A stretch of 64,000 nucleotides of DNA from Fulvivirgaceae bacterium JP3-4 (GCA_029309925.1 JARKND010000001.1:2957035-3021034), one strand, 5' to 3'; shown: positions 7,810 to 17,906, counted from the first letter of the stretch. The notes: generated by a model from the letters alone, not told the origin. Translations and numbers: made by a program.

Positions 7810-7961
7810 ATCTTTCTCAGCAACCAGATGATCACCACGATCACAAGCACGACAACAAAAATTCCCGCGTAAAAACCTGCGCTGAAGATATCTCCGATCA
7901 GCTCACAACTTGTCAGTGTCAGCATCATCAGAAGAAAACAAAGTCCGATTATATTTTTCAT
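7794..7961 (-). CDS. small membrane lipoprotein, 55 aa
   Basis: A gene of 55 codons. The protein begins with a lipoprotein signal peptide ending in LTLTSC (lipidated Cys about residue 19), then a short linker, ELIGDIFSAGFYAG, and one very hydrophobic valine/isoleucine helix followed by a basic tail LLRKMGGRG. Similar tiny proteins are common in Bacteroidota genomes (known to me from memory) with no assigned role. It starts 10 bases after the terC stop, so the two are probably co-transcribed. Being both lipidated and membrane-spanning is unusual. Confidence 0.75.
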   Translation of the reverse strand: MKNIIGLCFLLMMLTLTSCELIGDIFSAGFYAGIFVVVLVIVVIIWLLRKMGGRG

Positions 7962-7971
7962 TTATAAAAAG

Positions 7972-8739
7972 TTAAGAAATTACATTTTCACCCGGTAAGC
8001 CTTCCATACGGGGCTGATTAATCTGCCGCGCTTTCGTTCTCTTCCTGATCTTCATGTTCAGAATTTCAATACCCAGCGCAAACGCCATGGAGAAATAGAT
8101 GTACCCTTTTGGCACATGCACATGAAGGCCTTCGACAACGAGCACAAGCCCGATCATCATCAGGAAAGAAATTGCCAGTAATTTCATCGCAGGATGTTTG
8201 TTGATGAATTCGCTGATTTTTCTGGCGAAGGACAGCATCACTGCAAGCGAAATAAGGATGGCGATGACAATGATGGTCACATTTTCCACCAAACCTACCG
8301 CGGTGAGGATGGAGTCAAGTGAGAAGACAATGTCGAGGAGGATGATCTGGATGATGGCACCGCGCAGCGACAACACTTTCACATCGCGCGGATCCTCACT
8401 ATCCCCTTCGAGCTTTGCATGGATTTCACTGCTGCTCTTCCCGAGCAGGAAAAGTCCACCGATAATAAGAATGACATCGCGGAAGCTAAGTTCAAATTCT
8501 CTGATGGTGAGAATGGGTTCTTTCAAGCCGATGATCCAGCTGACACCAAGAAGCAACGCAATCCTGACAAGCAGTGCCAGGAGAATCCCGACATTTCTTG
8601 CCTTCTTCTGGTCCGCTGCAGGAAGCCTTCCTGCCGTAATAGAGATAAAAACGATATTGTCGATACCCAGCACGATCTCGAGAAACGTGAGTGTAAGCAG
8701 ACTGATGATACCTTCCGTGGTAAAAAGACCCTCAAACAT
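7972..8739 (-). CDS. TerC family integral membrane protein
   Basis: A 255-residue inner membrane protein with about seven helices. The two TerC signatures with paired acidic residues are present: EIVLGIDNIVF near the N-terminus and LDIVFSLDSILTAVG in the middle. TerC-family proteins are linked to metal export (Mn in the Alx/MeeF group) and tellurite resistance; the ion here is not shown. The frame extends to 8802, but the ATG at 8739 starts directly before the first helix. A small lipoprotein gene follows immediately. Confidence 0.9.
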   Translation of the reverse strand: MFEGLFTTEGIISLLTLTFLEIVLGIDNIVFISITAGRLPAADQKKARNVGILLALLVRIALLLGVSWIIGLKEPILTIREFELSFRDVILIIGGLFLLGKSSSEIHAKLEGDSEDPRDVKVLSLRGAIIQIILLDIVFSLDSILTAVGLVENVTIIVIAILISLAVMLSFARKISEFINKHPAMKLLAISFLMMIGLVLVVEGLHVHVPKGYIYFSMAFALGIEILNMKIRKRTKARQINQPRMEGLPGENVIS

Positions 8740-8826
8740 GAATGAACTGAATTTATTTACATGTGTTAAAAAATAATTCCACCTAAATCGGCCGTCTGGC
8801 ACAGCATTTTAAACTGCTGGTCATGA

Positions 8827-9984
8827 ATGACAACGCAGGCTTATCCTCCTTTCATGCGCATCAGCATGACGCTGTTGACCATCGCCCTGGTCATCACAGG
8901 GCTATATTTGGGAAGTAACATCCTGATTCCATTCTTCTTCGGATGCCTTCTGGCAAGTGTCCTCAATCCCGTTGTTAATTTTCTCACCCGCCACAAGCTC
9001 GATCGCGTAGTCAGCATTGTGATCGTGCTGCTCTCAGCGCTCGGAATCATTTTCGGGATTTTGTATTTCTTATCGACTCAGATCGGAGCTTTCCTGGAAG
9101 ATATTCCTGTGCTGAAGGAAAGACTCGGACAGGTGCTTTATGACGTAAAAGTGTGGGTGCGCGAGAACTTCAATATTGGTTTCCGCGAGCAGGACCGGTA
9201 CTTCAAAGAGACAACCGAAAAAATGACGACTGGCGGGAACCAGCCGTCCATCGTTCAGCGAACATTTATCACGATCACTGAGCTGATCTCCTATACGATC
9301 TTTCTTCCCGTGTATACATTCCTTATACTTTATCACAAGACACTGATTATTAAATTCCTCACCGACCTCTTTAAGAAAGGAGAAGAGGACAAGGTTGTGG
9401 AAGTGATGATCGAAGGCCAGGCCATCACACAACAATATATCACCGGTCTGATCATTGAGACATTTATAGTTTTTACCCTTAACTCGATTGGCTTCCTGCT
9501 GCTGGGCATTAAGTATCCGATTTTTTTAGCGCTCATCTCTGCACTGCTTAACATTGTACCTTACATCGGAATGCTTATCGCAAATGTGTTCTGCGTCATG
9601 GTTACGCTGGTTTCATCGGACCCGAGCTTCAACGTCCTCTATGTAGCGGGAGTTCTGGCTGCCGTCCAGATTGTCGATAACAATGTGCTCATGCCTTTCA
9701 TCGTAGGCAGCAAGATCAAAATCAACGCGCTTGCACTGATCCTTGCCGTGGTTACCGGAGGGGCAATTTGCGGAATTCCCGGAATGTTTCTCGCAGTACC
9801 CGGACTTGCCATGCTCCGCGTAATTTTTGAGCAAGTAGAAAGTCTTAAACCGTGGGCGGTATTGCTTAGTGATGAGGTCACTCAGCAGCGTGAAAACAAA
9901 AATCCGCTGAAGCGGGTTTTTACCAGGGCTAGGGAAAGGGTGAAGAAGAAGCATGAGGCTAAGAAGGAAGAGAAGGAGAAGTAG
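8827..9984 (+). CDS. AI-2E family transporter (putative permease)
   Basis: A 385-residue member of the AI-2E exporter / YdiK-PerM family with about eight transmembrane helices. The conserved motifs LNIVPYIGMLIA and QIVDNNVLMPFIVG are in the second half. Members export autoinducer-2 or act as Na+/H+ antiporters; the substrate is not determined by sequence. The last 45 residues are highly charged (RARERVKKKHEAKKEEKEK) and cytosolic. It is divergent from terC. Confidence 0.9.
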   Translation: MTTQAYPPFMRISMTLLTIALVITGLYLGSNILIPFFFGCLLASVLNPVVNFLTRHKLDRVVSIVIVLLSALGIIFGILYFLSTQIGAFLEDIPVLKERLGQVLYDVKVWVRENFNIGFREQDRYFKETTEKMTTGGNQPSIVQRTFITITELISYTIFLPVYTFLILYHKTLIIKFLTDLFKKGEEDKVVEVMIEGQAITQQYITGLIIETFIVFTLNSIGFLLLGIKYPIFLALISALLNIVPYIGMLIANVFCVMVTLVSSDPSFNVLYVAGVLAAVQIVDNNVLMPFIVGSKIKINALALILAVVTGGAICGIPGMFLAVPGLAMLRVIFEQVESLKPWAVLLSDEVTQQRENKNPLKRVFTRARERVKKKHEAKKEEKEK

Positions 9985-10026
9985 ATTTAAAATTTAAGAT
10001 TTGAGATTTAAGATTTAAGATTTAAC
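9985..10026. repeat. tandem heptamer ATTTAAG x6
   Basis: Six contiguous 7-base units (ATTTAAA, ATTTAAG, ATTTGAG, ATTTAAG, ATTTAAG, ATTTAAC) start at the first base after the stop codon. I see no inverted second arm. It belongs to the set of phased gene-end repeats in this window. Confidence 0.65.
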
Positions 10027-10070
10027 GTTTGCTTGCTGTAGAAAATCAATATTCACACTGCTGAAAAGCA

Positions 10071-10105
10071 AAAGGACCTGAAGCTATCTTCAAGTCCTTT
10101 TTTAT
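10071..10105. terminator. bidirectional terminator
   Basis: AAAGGACCTGAAG (10071-10083) pairs with CTTCAAGTCCTTT (10088-10100) across a 4-base loop, with one mismatch on the plus strand that becomes a G-U pair on the minus strand. T-runs follow on both strands. It separates the AI-2E gene from mlaD. Confidence 0.8.
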
Positions 10106-10124
10106 ATCGCGTTAGTTGTTCGTA

Positions 10125-11123
10125 TCAGTTAACTGTCTTGGACGATGCAGCTTCCTGGTTTTTCTTGCGCTTTGCCTCCTTGCGGAAATATCCTCTGAGC
10201 AAGAAGTTATGCTGTAGCGCTTCCATGTTCTCGTCAAGTTTTTCCGTAGCATTCTCAGCATTTTCAATTGTATTCTTGATACGATCACCTGTAGCCTTAT
10301 CGTTGAGCAATGCACCGATGGCGTTATCATCTTCATTTAACTTTGTCGACAGCTCCTGTAGGTTGTTGGTTACTGTTTGCGCATTAGCCGTAACCTGCTG
10401 AATGCTGGCCAGCGATTCCTTAAATGCATTTGCATAGGCGGTATCGCGGATCAATGCAGGCATCAGGCCGGTTCCATTTCTCATCTCGTAAAGCATCTTG
10501 TGAAGCTCGGCAGAAGCGTTCGCTGTATTTGCCCCGGTCTGAGACAGGTTTGCCACGGCATGACGAAGTTCCTGTGCAAGCGCACCATCGTTCAGCAACT
10601 CCCCTACGATACCCTGGCCTTTGCTGATCTTATCCGCAATAGCACTCAGGTCAGCAGTGAGCGATTTTGTGTTGTCACCAACGTCTTTGGCAATATTAAT
10701 GAGCTCCTGTGTGTCAGGGGGAGACGTTGTATTGATCACATCGTTTTCCTGGATACTCTCGGCAGCCGTTCCGGGACGAATGACAACAATTTTATTTCCA
10801 ACAAGTCCGTCCGATCCTATTGATGCAGTTGCATCCTTGCGAATAAACTCGCTCTGGCGGTCTTTAAGATTGAGGGTTACGATCACTTTGCCTTCAGAAG
10901 CAATCTTGACTTCTTTAACCGTGCCGATCTTTACGCCTGACAGCCACACGTTATCACCTTCCTTCAAACCCTCAACATTTTTGAATTCTGCTGAGATATT
11001 AAATGTGCGACTGAAAATATTGTTTTCGCTGCCAATGAGGAAAACTGCCACCACGAAAAGTGCAAGCCCACCTAACACGAATGCTCCTAGCTTCACTTGT
11101 TGTCCTACTTCTTTTGATTCCAC
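10125..11123 (-). CDS. mlaD: MlaD-type MCE domain protein
   Basis: A 332-residue periplasmic lipid-binding subunit of a Mla phospholipid transporter. One transmembrane anchor (about 11-32) is followed by a single MCE domain (about 38-118, containing FKNVEGLKEGDNVWLSGVKIGTV). The long C-terminal part (about 140-310) is helical and coiled-coil-like with repeated NLLNDG/LLNDKATG motifs. It is longer than the roughly 180-residue E. coli MlaD. The start is GTG at 11121-11123, 17 bases after mlaF; no nearby ATG would keep the anchor. It is the last gene of the mlaE-F-D operon. Confidence 0.9.
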   Translation of the reverse strand: MESKEVGQQVKLGAFVLGGLALFVVAVFLIGSENNIFSRTFNISAEFKNVEGLKEGDNVWLSGVKIGTVKEVKIASEGKVIVTLNLKDRQSEFIRKDATASIGSDGLVGNKIVVIRPGTAAESIQENDVINTTSPPDTQELINIAKDVGDNTKSLTADLSAIADKISKGQGIVGELLNDGALAQELRHAVANLSQTGANTANASAELHKMLYEMRNGTGLMPALIRDTAYANAFKESLASIQQVTANAQTVTNNLQELSTKLNEDDNAIGALLNDKATGDRIKNTIENAENATEKLDENMEALQHNFLLRGYFRKEAKRKKNQEAASSKTVN

Positions 11124-11140
11124 GGTATCTAAAGTTTAAA

Positions 11141-11926
11141 TCAATACTTAAAAAATGGTTCCAATTCTGGTTCTGTTGTTTCCTTCAACTGCTCAAATGT
11201 GCCCTCAACCTTATTTACGCCCCCGATCAGTGCTACGATCCGATCCGAAGTGTGCTTCGCGCTGCTGATGTCGTGGGTGATAATGATTGAGGACGTCTTA
11301 TATTTCTCGCGCACCGACAGGATGAGTTCATTAATCTCCATTGAAGTGATCGGGTCAAGGCCTGACGTTGGTTCATCGTAGAGCATGATCTTCGGTTTCA
11401 GGATCAGCGTCCGGGCGATTCCGACACGTTTCTTCATACCACCAGATAGTTCTGCCGGCATCTGGTCCATCGTGTGAAGCAGCCCCACATCTTCAAGCGC
11501 TTCGGCTGCGAGGTCCTTCAGCTTATTTTTATCATAAATTCCCAGGTTGCGCTTCAGCGGAAACTCAAGGTTCTCCCGGATAGTCATTGAATCATAAAGG
11601 GCACTCCCCTGGAAGGAAAAGCCGATCTGAAGTCTGAGTTTATTCAGTTCCTTCGGAGAAAGTTCAAATACATTTTTGCCGAGAACGTTGATTGTGCCTG
11701 AGTCAGGCGTGATCAGCCCAACCATACACTTTATGAGAACGGATTTTCCGGTGCCGGACCGCCCAAGAATAACCAGGTTTTCACTTTCAAAGAGATCGAG
11801 GTTTACACCTTTCAGCACATCCCGGTCTCCAAAAGACTTATGGAGATCCCTGATCGAAGCAACGATCTGTCTGCCTTCCTTCGCGTTTACTGCCTCCTTC
11901 ACCGTATCATTCTCCGTAAAACGCAT
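11141..11926 (-). CDS. mlaF: MlaF-type ABC transporter ATPase
   Basis: A 261-residue cytosolic ATPase that would power the MlaE permease. It shows Walker A GRSGTGKS (Lys61), a Q-loop in GFSFQGSALYDSMT, signature LSGGM (160-164), and Walker B MLYDEP (Glu185). The phrase GSALYDSMTIREN and the late segment DISSAKHTSDRIVAL are typical of MlaF/Ttg2A proteins. An 18-residue extension precedes the usual start. It lies between mlaE (3 bases upstream) and mlaD. Confidence 0.92.
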   Translation of the reverse strand: MRFTENDTVKEAVNAKEGRQIVASIRDLHKSFGDRDVLKGVNLDLFESENLVILGRSGTGKSVLIKCMVGLITPDSGTINVLGKNVFELSPKELNKLRLQIGFSFQGSALYDSMTIRENLEFPLKRNLGIYDKNKLKDLAAEALEDVGLLHTMDQMPAELSGGMKKRVGIARTLILKPKIMLYDEPTSGLDPITSMEINELILSVREKYKTSSIIITHDISSAKHTSDRIVALIGGVNKVEGTFEQLKETTEPELEPFFKY

Positions 11927-11929
11927 ACT

Positions 11930-12727
11930 CTATCTGAATAAATTAATGAATTGAAGACTTAGCAGATCGATCACAAAAATCATGATCATTGCCACAACCA
12001 CCGCTGTGTTCGCAGCCTTACCAACGCCTGTTGTTCCTTTTTCAGAATGATATCCCGCATACGATCCTACGATTCCGATGGCAAAGCCAAAAAATGCAGA
12101 CTTAACCAGCGATGAAAAAACATCAAGGTAGGTAACGTTGGTAGCAACTTCGTTAAAGTATAAGGAGAAGCTGGAGCTATTGAAAAAGTTAACCGTCAGG
12201 AATGAACCGAGCAGCGCTACCACATCCGCATAAACCACAAGCAGCGGCAGCATCAGTGTGGTAGCCGTTACTCTCGAAACAACGAGGAAGGAAAAAGGAC
12301 GAGTCCCCGACACCTCCATGGCGTCAATCTGTTCACTAACCTGCATACTGCCGAGCTCAGCTCCAATGTTTGACCCCAATTTCCCTGCGCAGATCAACCC
12401 GGTGATCAGTGGGCCCAACGACCTCACTACTGCCTGCGACACCAGCGATGGCAGCCAGGACTCGGCCCCAAAGGAGGCAAGACTCGGTCGCGACTGCCGC
12501 GTAAATACAACGCCAGCGATAAACGCGGTGAACGTAATGAGGAATAGTGAACGGTTGCCCACGAAAAAACATTGACGCAGGATCTCCCTGCCTTCGTAAG
12601 GCGGAACAAAAAAATTCCGGATAACGCGGGTTACGAACTGATATATCTCAGCAACCTGTTGAAGAAAACTTCGAAGCTTCATGAATTCGGCAAAAAACAC
12701 CTTTGCCGATTCCATAAGCGTGCCCAT
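11930..12727 (-). CDS. mlaE: MlaE-type ABC transporter permease
   Basis: A 265-residue inner membrane permease of the MlaE family with about five or six helices. The conserved core reads ELGSMQVSEQIDAMEVSG, the hallmark of MlaE/YrbE proteins. It is the first gene of mlaE-F-D. The longest frame begins with GTG at 12730; the ATG directly after it, at 12727, is the likelier start. MlaB and MlaC homologues are not present nearby, as is common outside Proteobacteria. It is divergent from tamB. Confidence 0.92.
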   Translation of the reverse strand: MGTLMESAKVFFAEFMKLRSFLQQVAEIYQFVTRVIRNFFVPPYEGREILRQCFFVGNRSLFLITFTAFIAGVVFTRQSRPSLASFGAESWLPSLVSQAVVRSLGPLITGLICAGKLGSNIGAELGSMQVSEQIDAMEVSGTRPFSFLVVSRVTATTLMLPLLVVYADVVALLGSFLTVNFFNSSSFSLYFNEVATNVTYLDVFSSLVKSAFFGFAIGIVGSYAGYHSEKGTTGVGKAANTAVVVAMIMIFVIDLLSLQFINLFR

Positions 12728-12875
12728 CACATACGAGTACAGAAATGCTGCTTACAGGTAACAAAGCGGCCATGCATTGGGAAGCGTGTGGAATTTTATC
12801 CTCATGGACGAAGTGCGGAGCATCTGAACAGGCACAAGTTTTTGACGTCAGTCGGCAAAATGCGGTTCGTTTTTC

Positions 12876-15800
12876 ATGCAGACAAAAGTGGGGAGAGTTT
12901 TAAAGAAAACTCTAAAGGTGGTTGGATGGGTTGTGGGATCAGTCCTTGTTTTACTTCTATTGGTTATCGCAGCTATTCAGATTCCTGCGGTCCAGCAAAA
13001 GATCACGCAGCGTGCTGTTGCATTTCTCGAGGATAAGATCGGAACAAATGTCGAGCTCGAAAAGCTCTATATATCATTTCCGAAAAATATTGTGATGCAG
13101 GGCCTATACCTGGAAGATCAGGCTAAAGATACACTGCTGTATGTCGGAAGCCTCTCGATCAACACCGACCTCTGGGCCCTTACACGAAATGAAATCCAAC
13201 TCAATAAGATACATCTCGAAAACATGCTGGCGAATGTGCACCGTGCTGAAAATGACAGCGCATTCAATTATTCGTATATCATGGATGCATTTGCGGGAGA
13301 TTCAACCGCGGTTCCGGACACACTCGAACAGAAAGGCTGGACATTCTCGCTCGAGACCATAGCACTTGAAAACATCCGGGCAAACTACAACGACTACCTT
13401 ACCGGTAACCATGCAGATGTTGCGCTCGGGCAGTTTGAATTGGGCATGGATGAATTCGATCTCGAACATCTTGTGTTCGGTGTTGAAGATATTGCACTTA
13501 GAAATACAACCTTCAACGTGCGTCAAACGAAACAACCGGAAGTGACCGGGGAAGTTGCCGAAGAAACCTATGATTCATCAACACTCGATTTCAATTTTAA
13601 CGAAATCGTCTTTGAAAATGTCAAAGGAAGTTACGCTCAGGAAATCACCGGTCAGTCAATCGTGGTGGATATTGGCGAAACGGTGCTTGAAGCCAACGTT
13701 ATCGATCTCCAGAAGCAACTGATCGATCTCGATCGGATAGCTTTGGAAAACTCATTCATCTCATATCATCAACTGAAGGCTGTAACTGAGAGCGGAGCGC
13801 AGCCAGGATCGTCCCAGACTGCAAGTTCTTCATCTGCAGGAAAATCTGCGCCAGCAAGAAAGTCACAAAAAAGTAAACCCTGGGATATCCGATTAGACGA
13901 GTTAGCACTCACCGATAACAGCATTCAATATTACGACTTTACAAAGCGTCACCAGAAAAACTCAGTCGACTTTGACCACTTGTGGATCAACAACCTTGCA
14001 CTCAACGCTGAAGACATTAAAATGAGTGGTTCCGACATCGCGATGGATCTGAACTCATTCGCGTTTCTGGAAAAGTCCGGCTTCAGCCTTAAGAACCTTC
14101 GGGGAAAAGTACGCGTCTCAGAAGATACTGCAAGTGTTGATGATCTGGTACTGGAGACAGGCAACAGCCGGCTGAATTTTTCTGCAAGCGCTGGATTCAA
14201 GTCGTTCGAGACAATCGGTGAAAATTATCCGGAAGCGCGCATTAAGGCGCGCATCGACAAATCACATCTTGGCGTGCGTGACCTATTGTATTTCAATCCC
14301 GCGGTGCTGGATAGTCTGCCACTGGAACTTACCGCTTCACAACAAATTTTTCTGGACGCTTTCGTCAATGGCACCGTCAACAACCTCAACATCCATCATT
14401 TTACAATGAACGCACTCCGCGACACTCATTTAAGAACGAGTGGATCGATTGCTGGATTGCCGGATGCTAAAAATCTTCAACTGGACATAGCACTCGATAA
14501 ATTCTATACGACAAGCCGCGACATTGCCGCGATTCTTCCAGACACCCTCCTCCCCGACTCGATTGCATTGCCTGGATGGATTAACATAAACGCAAAATAC
14601 AAGGGCAACTTCGAAAAAGCTGTGTTCAACACTGTTGTGGCGAGCAGTATCGGTTCCGTTGATGCAAAAGGCAAAATGAATCTTGACTCTACTTCATCAG
14701 CGCGCGGTTTCGGAGGCGATCTTGCCGTAAATGAATTCGACCTCGGATACCTGTTGATGCAGCCGAAAACAATCGGCAAACTCAACCTTCAGGCATCACT
14801 GAACAGCGAGGGCCTGAAGAAAGAAGAAATGAACAGTGCCGTTAAGGCCACCATCGAAAGCTTCGGTTACAAAGGGTATGTATACAAAAATCTTCAACTG
14901 AGTGGTACTGTCAAAAACGATGTTTTGAAGGGATGGGCTTCGATCAAAGATCCAAATCTGGAGTTCGCCTTACAGGGAGATTACAATTTCCAAAACGAAG
15001 TTCCTGAATACGACTTCACGTTCGATTTAAAGAATATCGACATGAAAGCGCTCAACCTCTCGCTGCGTCCGATGCGCATGCGCGGAATACTTGAAGTCGA
15101 TATGGCCACGGCCGACATGAGAATTCTCAATGGAAATATTGGCATTCGAAAAGTAGCTGTCTACAACGGTGATGACCTGTATGCGGTAGACTCGCTGCTG
15201 TTTGCGTCAATCGATCAGAAGGGGCGGTCTGAAATCAAGATCGATTCAGACATCATGAACGGCAGTTTCGTTGGCTCAATCAATATTTTTCAGATGCCTG
15301 CCGCCTTACGGGAATACTTCAATTCTTACTACTCGCTTCACGACAGTGTTGAGCAAAGTTACGAGGAACCACAGCACTTCCGTTTTCAGCTCAAGCTTAA
15401 AAAGACTGACCTCATCACAGACATCCTGCTGCCACAACTTACCTCATTTGTACCAGGAGAATTGAAAGGTGAATTCGACAGCAAAGCAAAAAAACTAAAC
15501 ATCCGGCTTGACATTGCAGACATCCAGTATTCAAATATTGGTGTGAAAAAGTTCCTGTTCAGCACCAATTCCAATGCTGAACGACTCAACTATAACATCT
15601 TTGTCGATCGCATACTGATCGATTCAGCAAAAATTGACGGCCTTGAATTCAACGGCACAGTCCGCAACGATTCGATACAGACTGACCTCATTATCCTCGA
15701 CTCCCTCGATCTTTATAAATATGTTTTAGCGGGAACATTCTTCAGCAAAGAAAAAGAGTTCGAATTGAAACTCGATCCCAATAACATCAAGCTGAACTAC

Positions 15801-17906
15801 GAACAGTGGACCGTGCCACCAACAAACTACATACGTTTTGGCGGACCAAAGATCGTTGCTGAGAATGTGGAGCTGGTAAACGGACGCGAGAAAATCATTT
15901 TTGAGTCAAAGCCTGACCCTGCTTCGCCAATGACGATCGGCTTCCGCGAATTGAACCTGGAATACCTCGCGAGTATGGTTGCCCAGGAGAAACCTGTATC
16001 GGGACTTCTTGAAGGCGACATCAACATCTTCCCGGACACAAGTATGTTCAAATTCACATCCGCATTAAAAATAACCGACCTGCAGTTCTCTGAGCTTCCC
16101 TGGGGAAACCTCACACTGAATGTCGAACAAAATGTGAAAGACCGTTTTGACGTTGATTTCAGTCTGATCGGCAAAAGCAATGAGATTACTATAGGCGGCT
16201 ATTATACTGGTGGCGAAAATGCTGCACTCAACCTGCGCGCTGACATCGCCCGCTTTGATCTCGCAGTTGTAGATCCGCTAGTTTCGAGCCAGATTCAAAA
16301 CCTGAAAGGAACGCTAACCGGAGATATCACGGTGAAAGGAAAACCGTCAAAGCCTGATATCGATGGAGGAATCAATTTCGAGAACACACAATTCCTTTCC
16401 ACTTATCTCAATACAAACTTCACCTTAAAAAATGAGCGGATTCGTTTTATAGAAGAAGGACTCGGCTTTGACAACTTTACACTGATAGATCGCGACAACA
16501 ACACTGCAAGGCTCAACGGTGTCATTGCCACACGCGATTACAAAACATTTCAACTCAGGCTCGATCTCATCACTGATGATTTCCAGCTTCTCAACACCAG
16601 CGCCAAAGACAATGAAATGTTTTATGGAAATGTTGGTCTGAATGCGAATGCCCGTATCCGCGGCACTTCATTAAACCCTTCCATCGATATGGAGCTCAGC
16701 CTTACAGAAGGAAGCAATCTCACCTATGTGGTTCCACAGTCCGAAGCGTCCATCCTCGAGCAACAGGGAATCGTGGTGTTTAAAGACAACACATTCAAGG
16801 GCGATAAATTCATGGCGAGAGTGCAGAAGGAACTTGCCGACAGTGTAAAGTCGAAATTTGTGGGTGTGAACCTCACTGCAAAAGTTGAATTGACAGATAA
16901 AGAATCCTTTACGGTGATCATCGATCCGACCACGAATGACCAGCTCACCGTAAAAGGAAATACAACACTGACACTGGACATGGATCAGACAGGAGACCTT
17001 CAGCTCTCCGGCCGATATGAAATTTCAGAAGGAACCTACAATCTCTCTTTCTACAAATTTGTGAAACGCCAGTTCAATATCGAGAAAGGAAGTACGATGA
17101 CGTGGTCGGGAGACCCGCTCAATGCAGAGATGGATATCCGGGCAGTATTCAATGTCGAGACAGCACCGATAGACCTTATCATCAATCAATGGACGGGTGA
17201 CAGGACAGAACTTAACCGATACAAGCAGCGACTTCCCTTCCAGGTTTACCTGATCCTGGGAGGCCAGCTTCTTAAACCTGATATCAGCTTCCGCCTTGAT
17301 ATGCCGATGGATGAACGAAATGTGTTCGGAGGAAATGTTTATGCGCGCCTGATGGACATCAATACGAGAGAGTCTGATCTGAACAAGCAGGTTTTTGCGT
17401 TGCTCATCCTTAAGCGTTTTGTTTCAGATAATCCATTTGAAAATGAGGGATCTCAAGGGCTTGCCGGAACCGCGCGCAGCAGCGTGAGCAAGATACTCAC
17501 AGAACAGCTCAACCGCCTCTCTGAAAACGTGCGTGGTGTCGAACTGAGCTTCGATGTAAAATCATATGAAGATTACCAGACTGGCCAGGCACAAGGACAA
17601 ACAGAACTGGAACTGGGTTTATCCAAATCTTTGCTCAACGACCGCCTTGTCGTTAAAGTATCCGGAAACGTAGATGTCGAGGGCGAAAACACCAACCAGG
17701 AAGTGACGGATTATATCGGTGACCTTGCGCTTGAATATATGCTGACAGATGACGGAAGATTCAGAATCACCGGATTCAGAAATTCCAACTACGATATGAT
17801 TGACGGAGAACTTACAGAGACCGGAGCGGGACTGATCTACATCAAAGACTACAACACGCTCAGTGAGCTTTTCAAGGCAACCGTAAAAGACAAGAAGAAA
17901 AAATGA
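12876..17906 (+). CDS. tamB: TamB / DUF490 translocation and assembly module protein
   Basis: A 1676-residue AsmA-like protein: a single N-terminal transmembrane helix (about 13-35), then a very long beta-rich body expected to form a hydrophobic groove across the periplasm, and a C-terminal DUF490 domain (about 1280-1650). The N-terminal part QKITQRAVAFLEDKIGTNVELEKL matches the AsmA/TamB start. TamB-like proteins work with TamA-type barrels in outer membrane protein assembly and also in phospholipid transport. A low-complexity Ser/Ala/Lys linker lies at about 307-330. It is followed after 13 bases by tamL. Confidence 0.93.
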   Translation: MQTKVGRVLKKTLKVVGWVVGSVLVLLLLVIAAIQIPAVQQKITQRAVAFLEDKIGTNVELEKLYISFPKNIVMQGLYLEDQAKDTLLYVGSLSINTDLWALTRNEIQLNKIHLENMLANVHRAENDSAFNYSYIMDAFAGDSTAVPDTLEQKGWTFSLETIALENIRANYNDYLTGNHADVALGQFELGMDEFDLEHLVFGVEDIALRNTTFNVRQTKQPEVTGEVAEETYDSSTLDFNFNEIVFENVKGSYAQEITGQSIVVDIGETVLEANVIDLQKQLIDLDRIALENSFISYHQLKAVTESGAQPGSSQTASSSSAGKSAPARKSQKSKPWDIRLDELALTDNSIQYYDFTKRHQKNSVDFDHLWINNLALNAEDIKMSGSDIAMDLNSFAFLEKSGFSLKNLRGKVRVSEDTASVDDLVLETGNSRLNFSASAGFKSFETIGENYPEARIKARIDKSHLGVRDLLYFNPAVLDSLPLELTASQQIFLDAFVNGTVNNLNIHHFTMNALRDTHLRTSGSIAGLPDAKNLQLDIALDKFYTTSRDIAAILPDTLLPDSIALPGWININAKYKGNFEKAVFNTVVASSIGSVDAKGKMNLDSTSSARGFGGDLAVNEFDLGYLLMQPKTIGKLNLQASLNSEGLKKEEMNSAVKATIESFGYKGYVYKNLQLSGTVKNDVLKGWASIKDPNLEFALQGDYNFQNEVPEYDFTFDLKNIDMKALNLSLRPMRMRGILEVDMATADMRILNGNIGIRKVAVYNGDDLYAVDSLLFASIDQKGRSEIKIDSDIMNGSFVGSINIFQMPAALREYFNSYYSLHDSVEQSYEEPQHFRFQLKLKKTDLITDILLPQLTSFVPGELKGEFDSKAKKLNIRLDIADIQYSNIGVKKFLFSTNSNAERLNYNIFVDRILIDSAKIDGLEFNGTVRNDSIQTDLIILDSLDLYKYVLAGTFFSKEKEFELKLDPNNIKLNYEQWTVPPTNYIRFGGPKIVAENVELVNGREKIIFESKPDPASPMTIGFRELNLEYLASMVAQEKPVSGLLEGDINIFPDTSMFKFTSALKITDLQFSELPWGNLTLNVEQNVKDRFDVDFSLIGKSNEITIGGYYTGGENAALNLRADIARFDLAVVDPLVSSQIQNLKGTLTGDITVKGKPSKPDIDGGINFENTQFLSTYLNTNFTLKNERIRFIEEGLGFDNFTLIDRDNNTARLNGVIATRDYKTFQLRLDLITDDFQLLNTSAKDNEMFYGNVGLNANARIRGTSLNPSIDMELSLTEGSNLTYVVPQSEASILEQQGIVVFKDNTFKGDKFMARVQKELADSVKSKFVGVNLTAKVELTDKESFTVIIDPTTNDQLTVKGNTTLTLDMDQTGDLQLSGRYEISEGTYNLSFYKFVKRQFNIEKGSTMTWSGDPLNAEMDIRAVFNVETAPIDLIINQWTGDRTELNRYKQRLPFQVYLILGGQLLKPDISFRLDMPMDERNVFGGNVYARLMDINTRESDLNKQVFALLILKRFVSDNPFENEGSQGLAGTARSSVSKILTEQLNRLSENVRGVELSFDVKSYEDYQTGQAQGQTELELGLSKSLLNDRLVVKVSGNVDVEGENTNQEVTDYIGDLALEYMLTDDGRFRITGFRNSNYDMIDGELTETGAGLIYIKDYNTLSELFKATVKDKKKK

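Noticed and set aside
8198..8776. A 192-codon plus-strand frame opposite terC
   Set aside because: The product is rich in Ser, Arg and Met as expected from the reverse frame of a membrane protein gene; terC is certain.
10621..11139. A 172-codon frame opposite mlaD
   Set aside because: Shadow of mlaD, which has clear MCE motifs and operon context.
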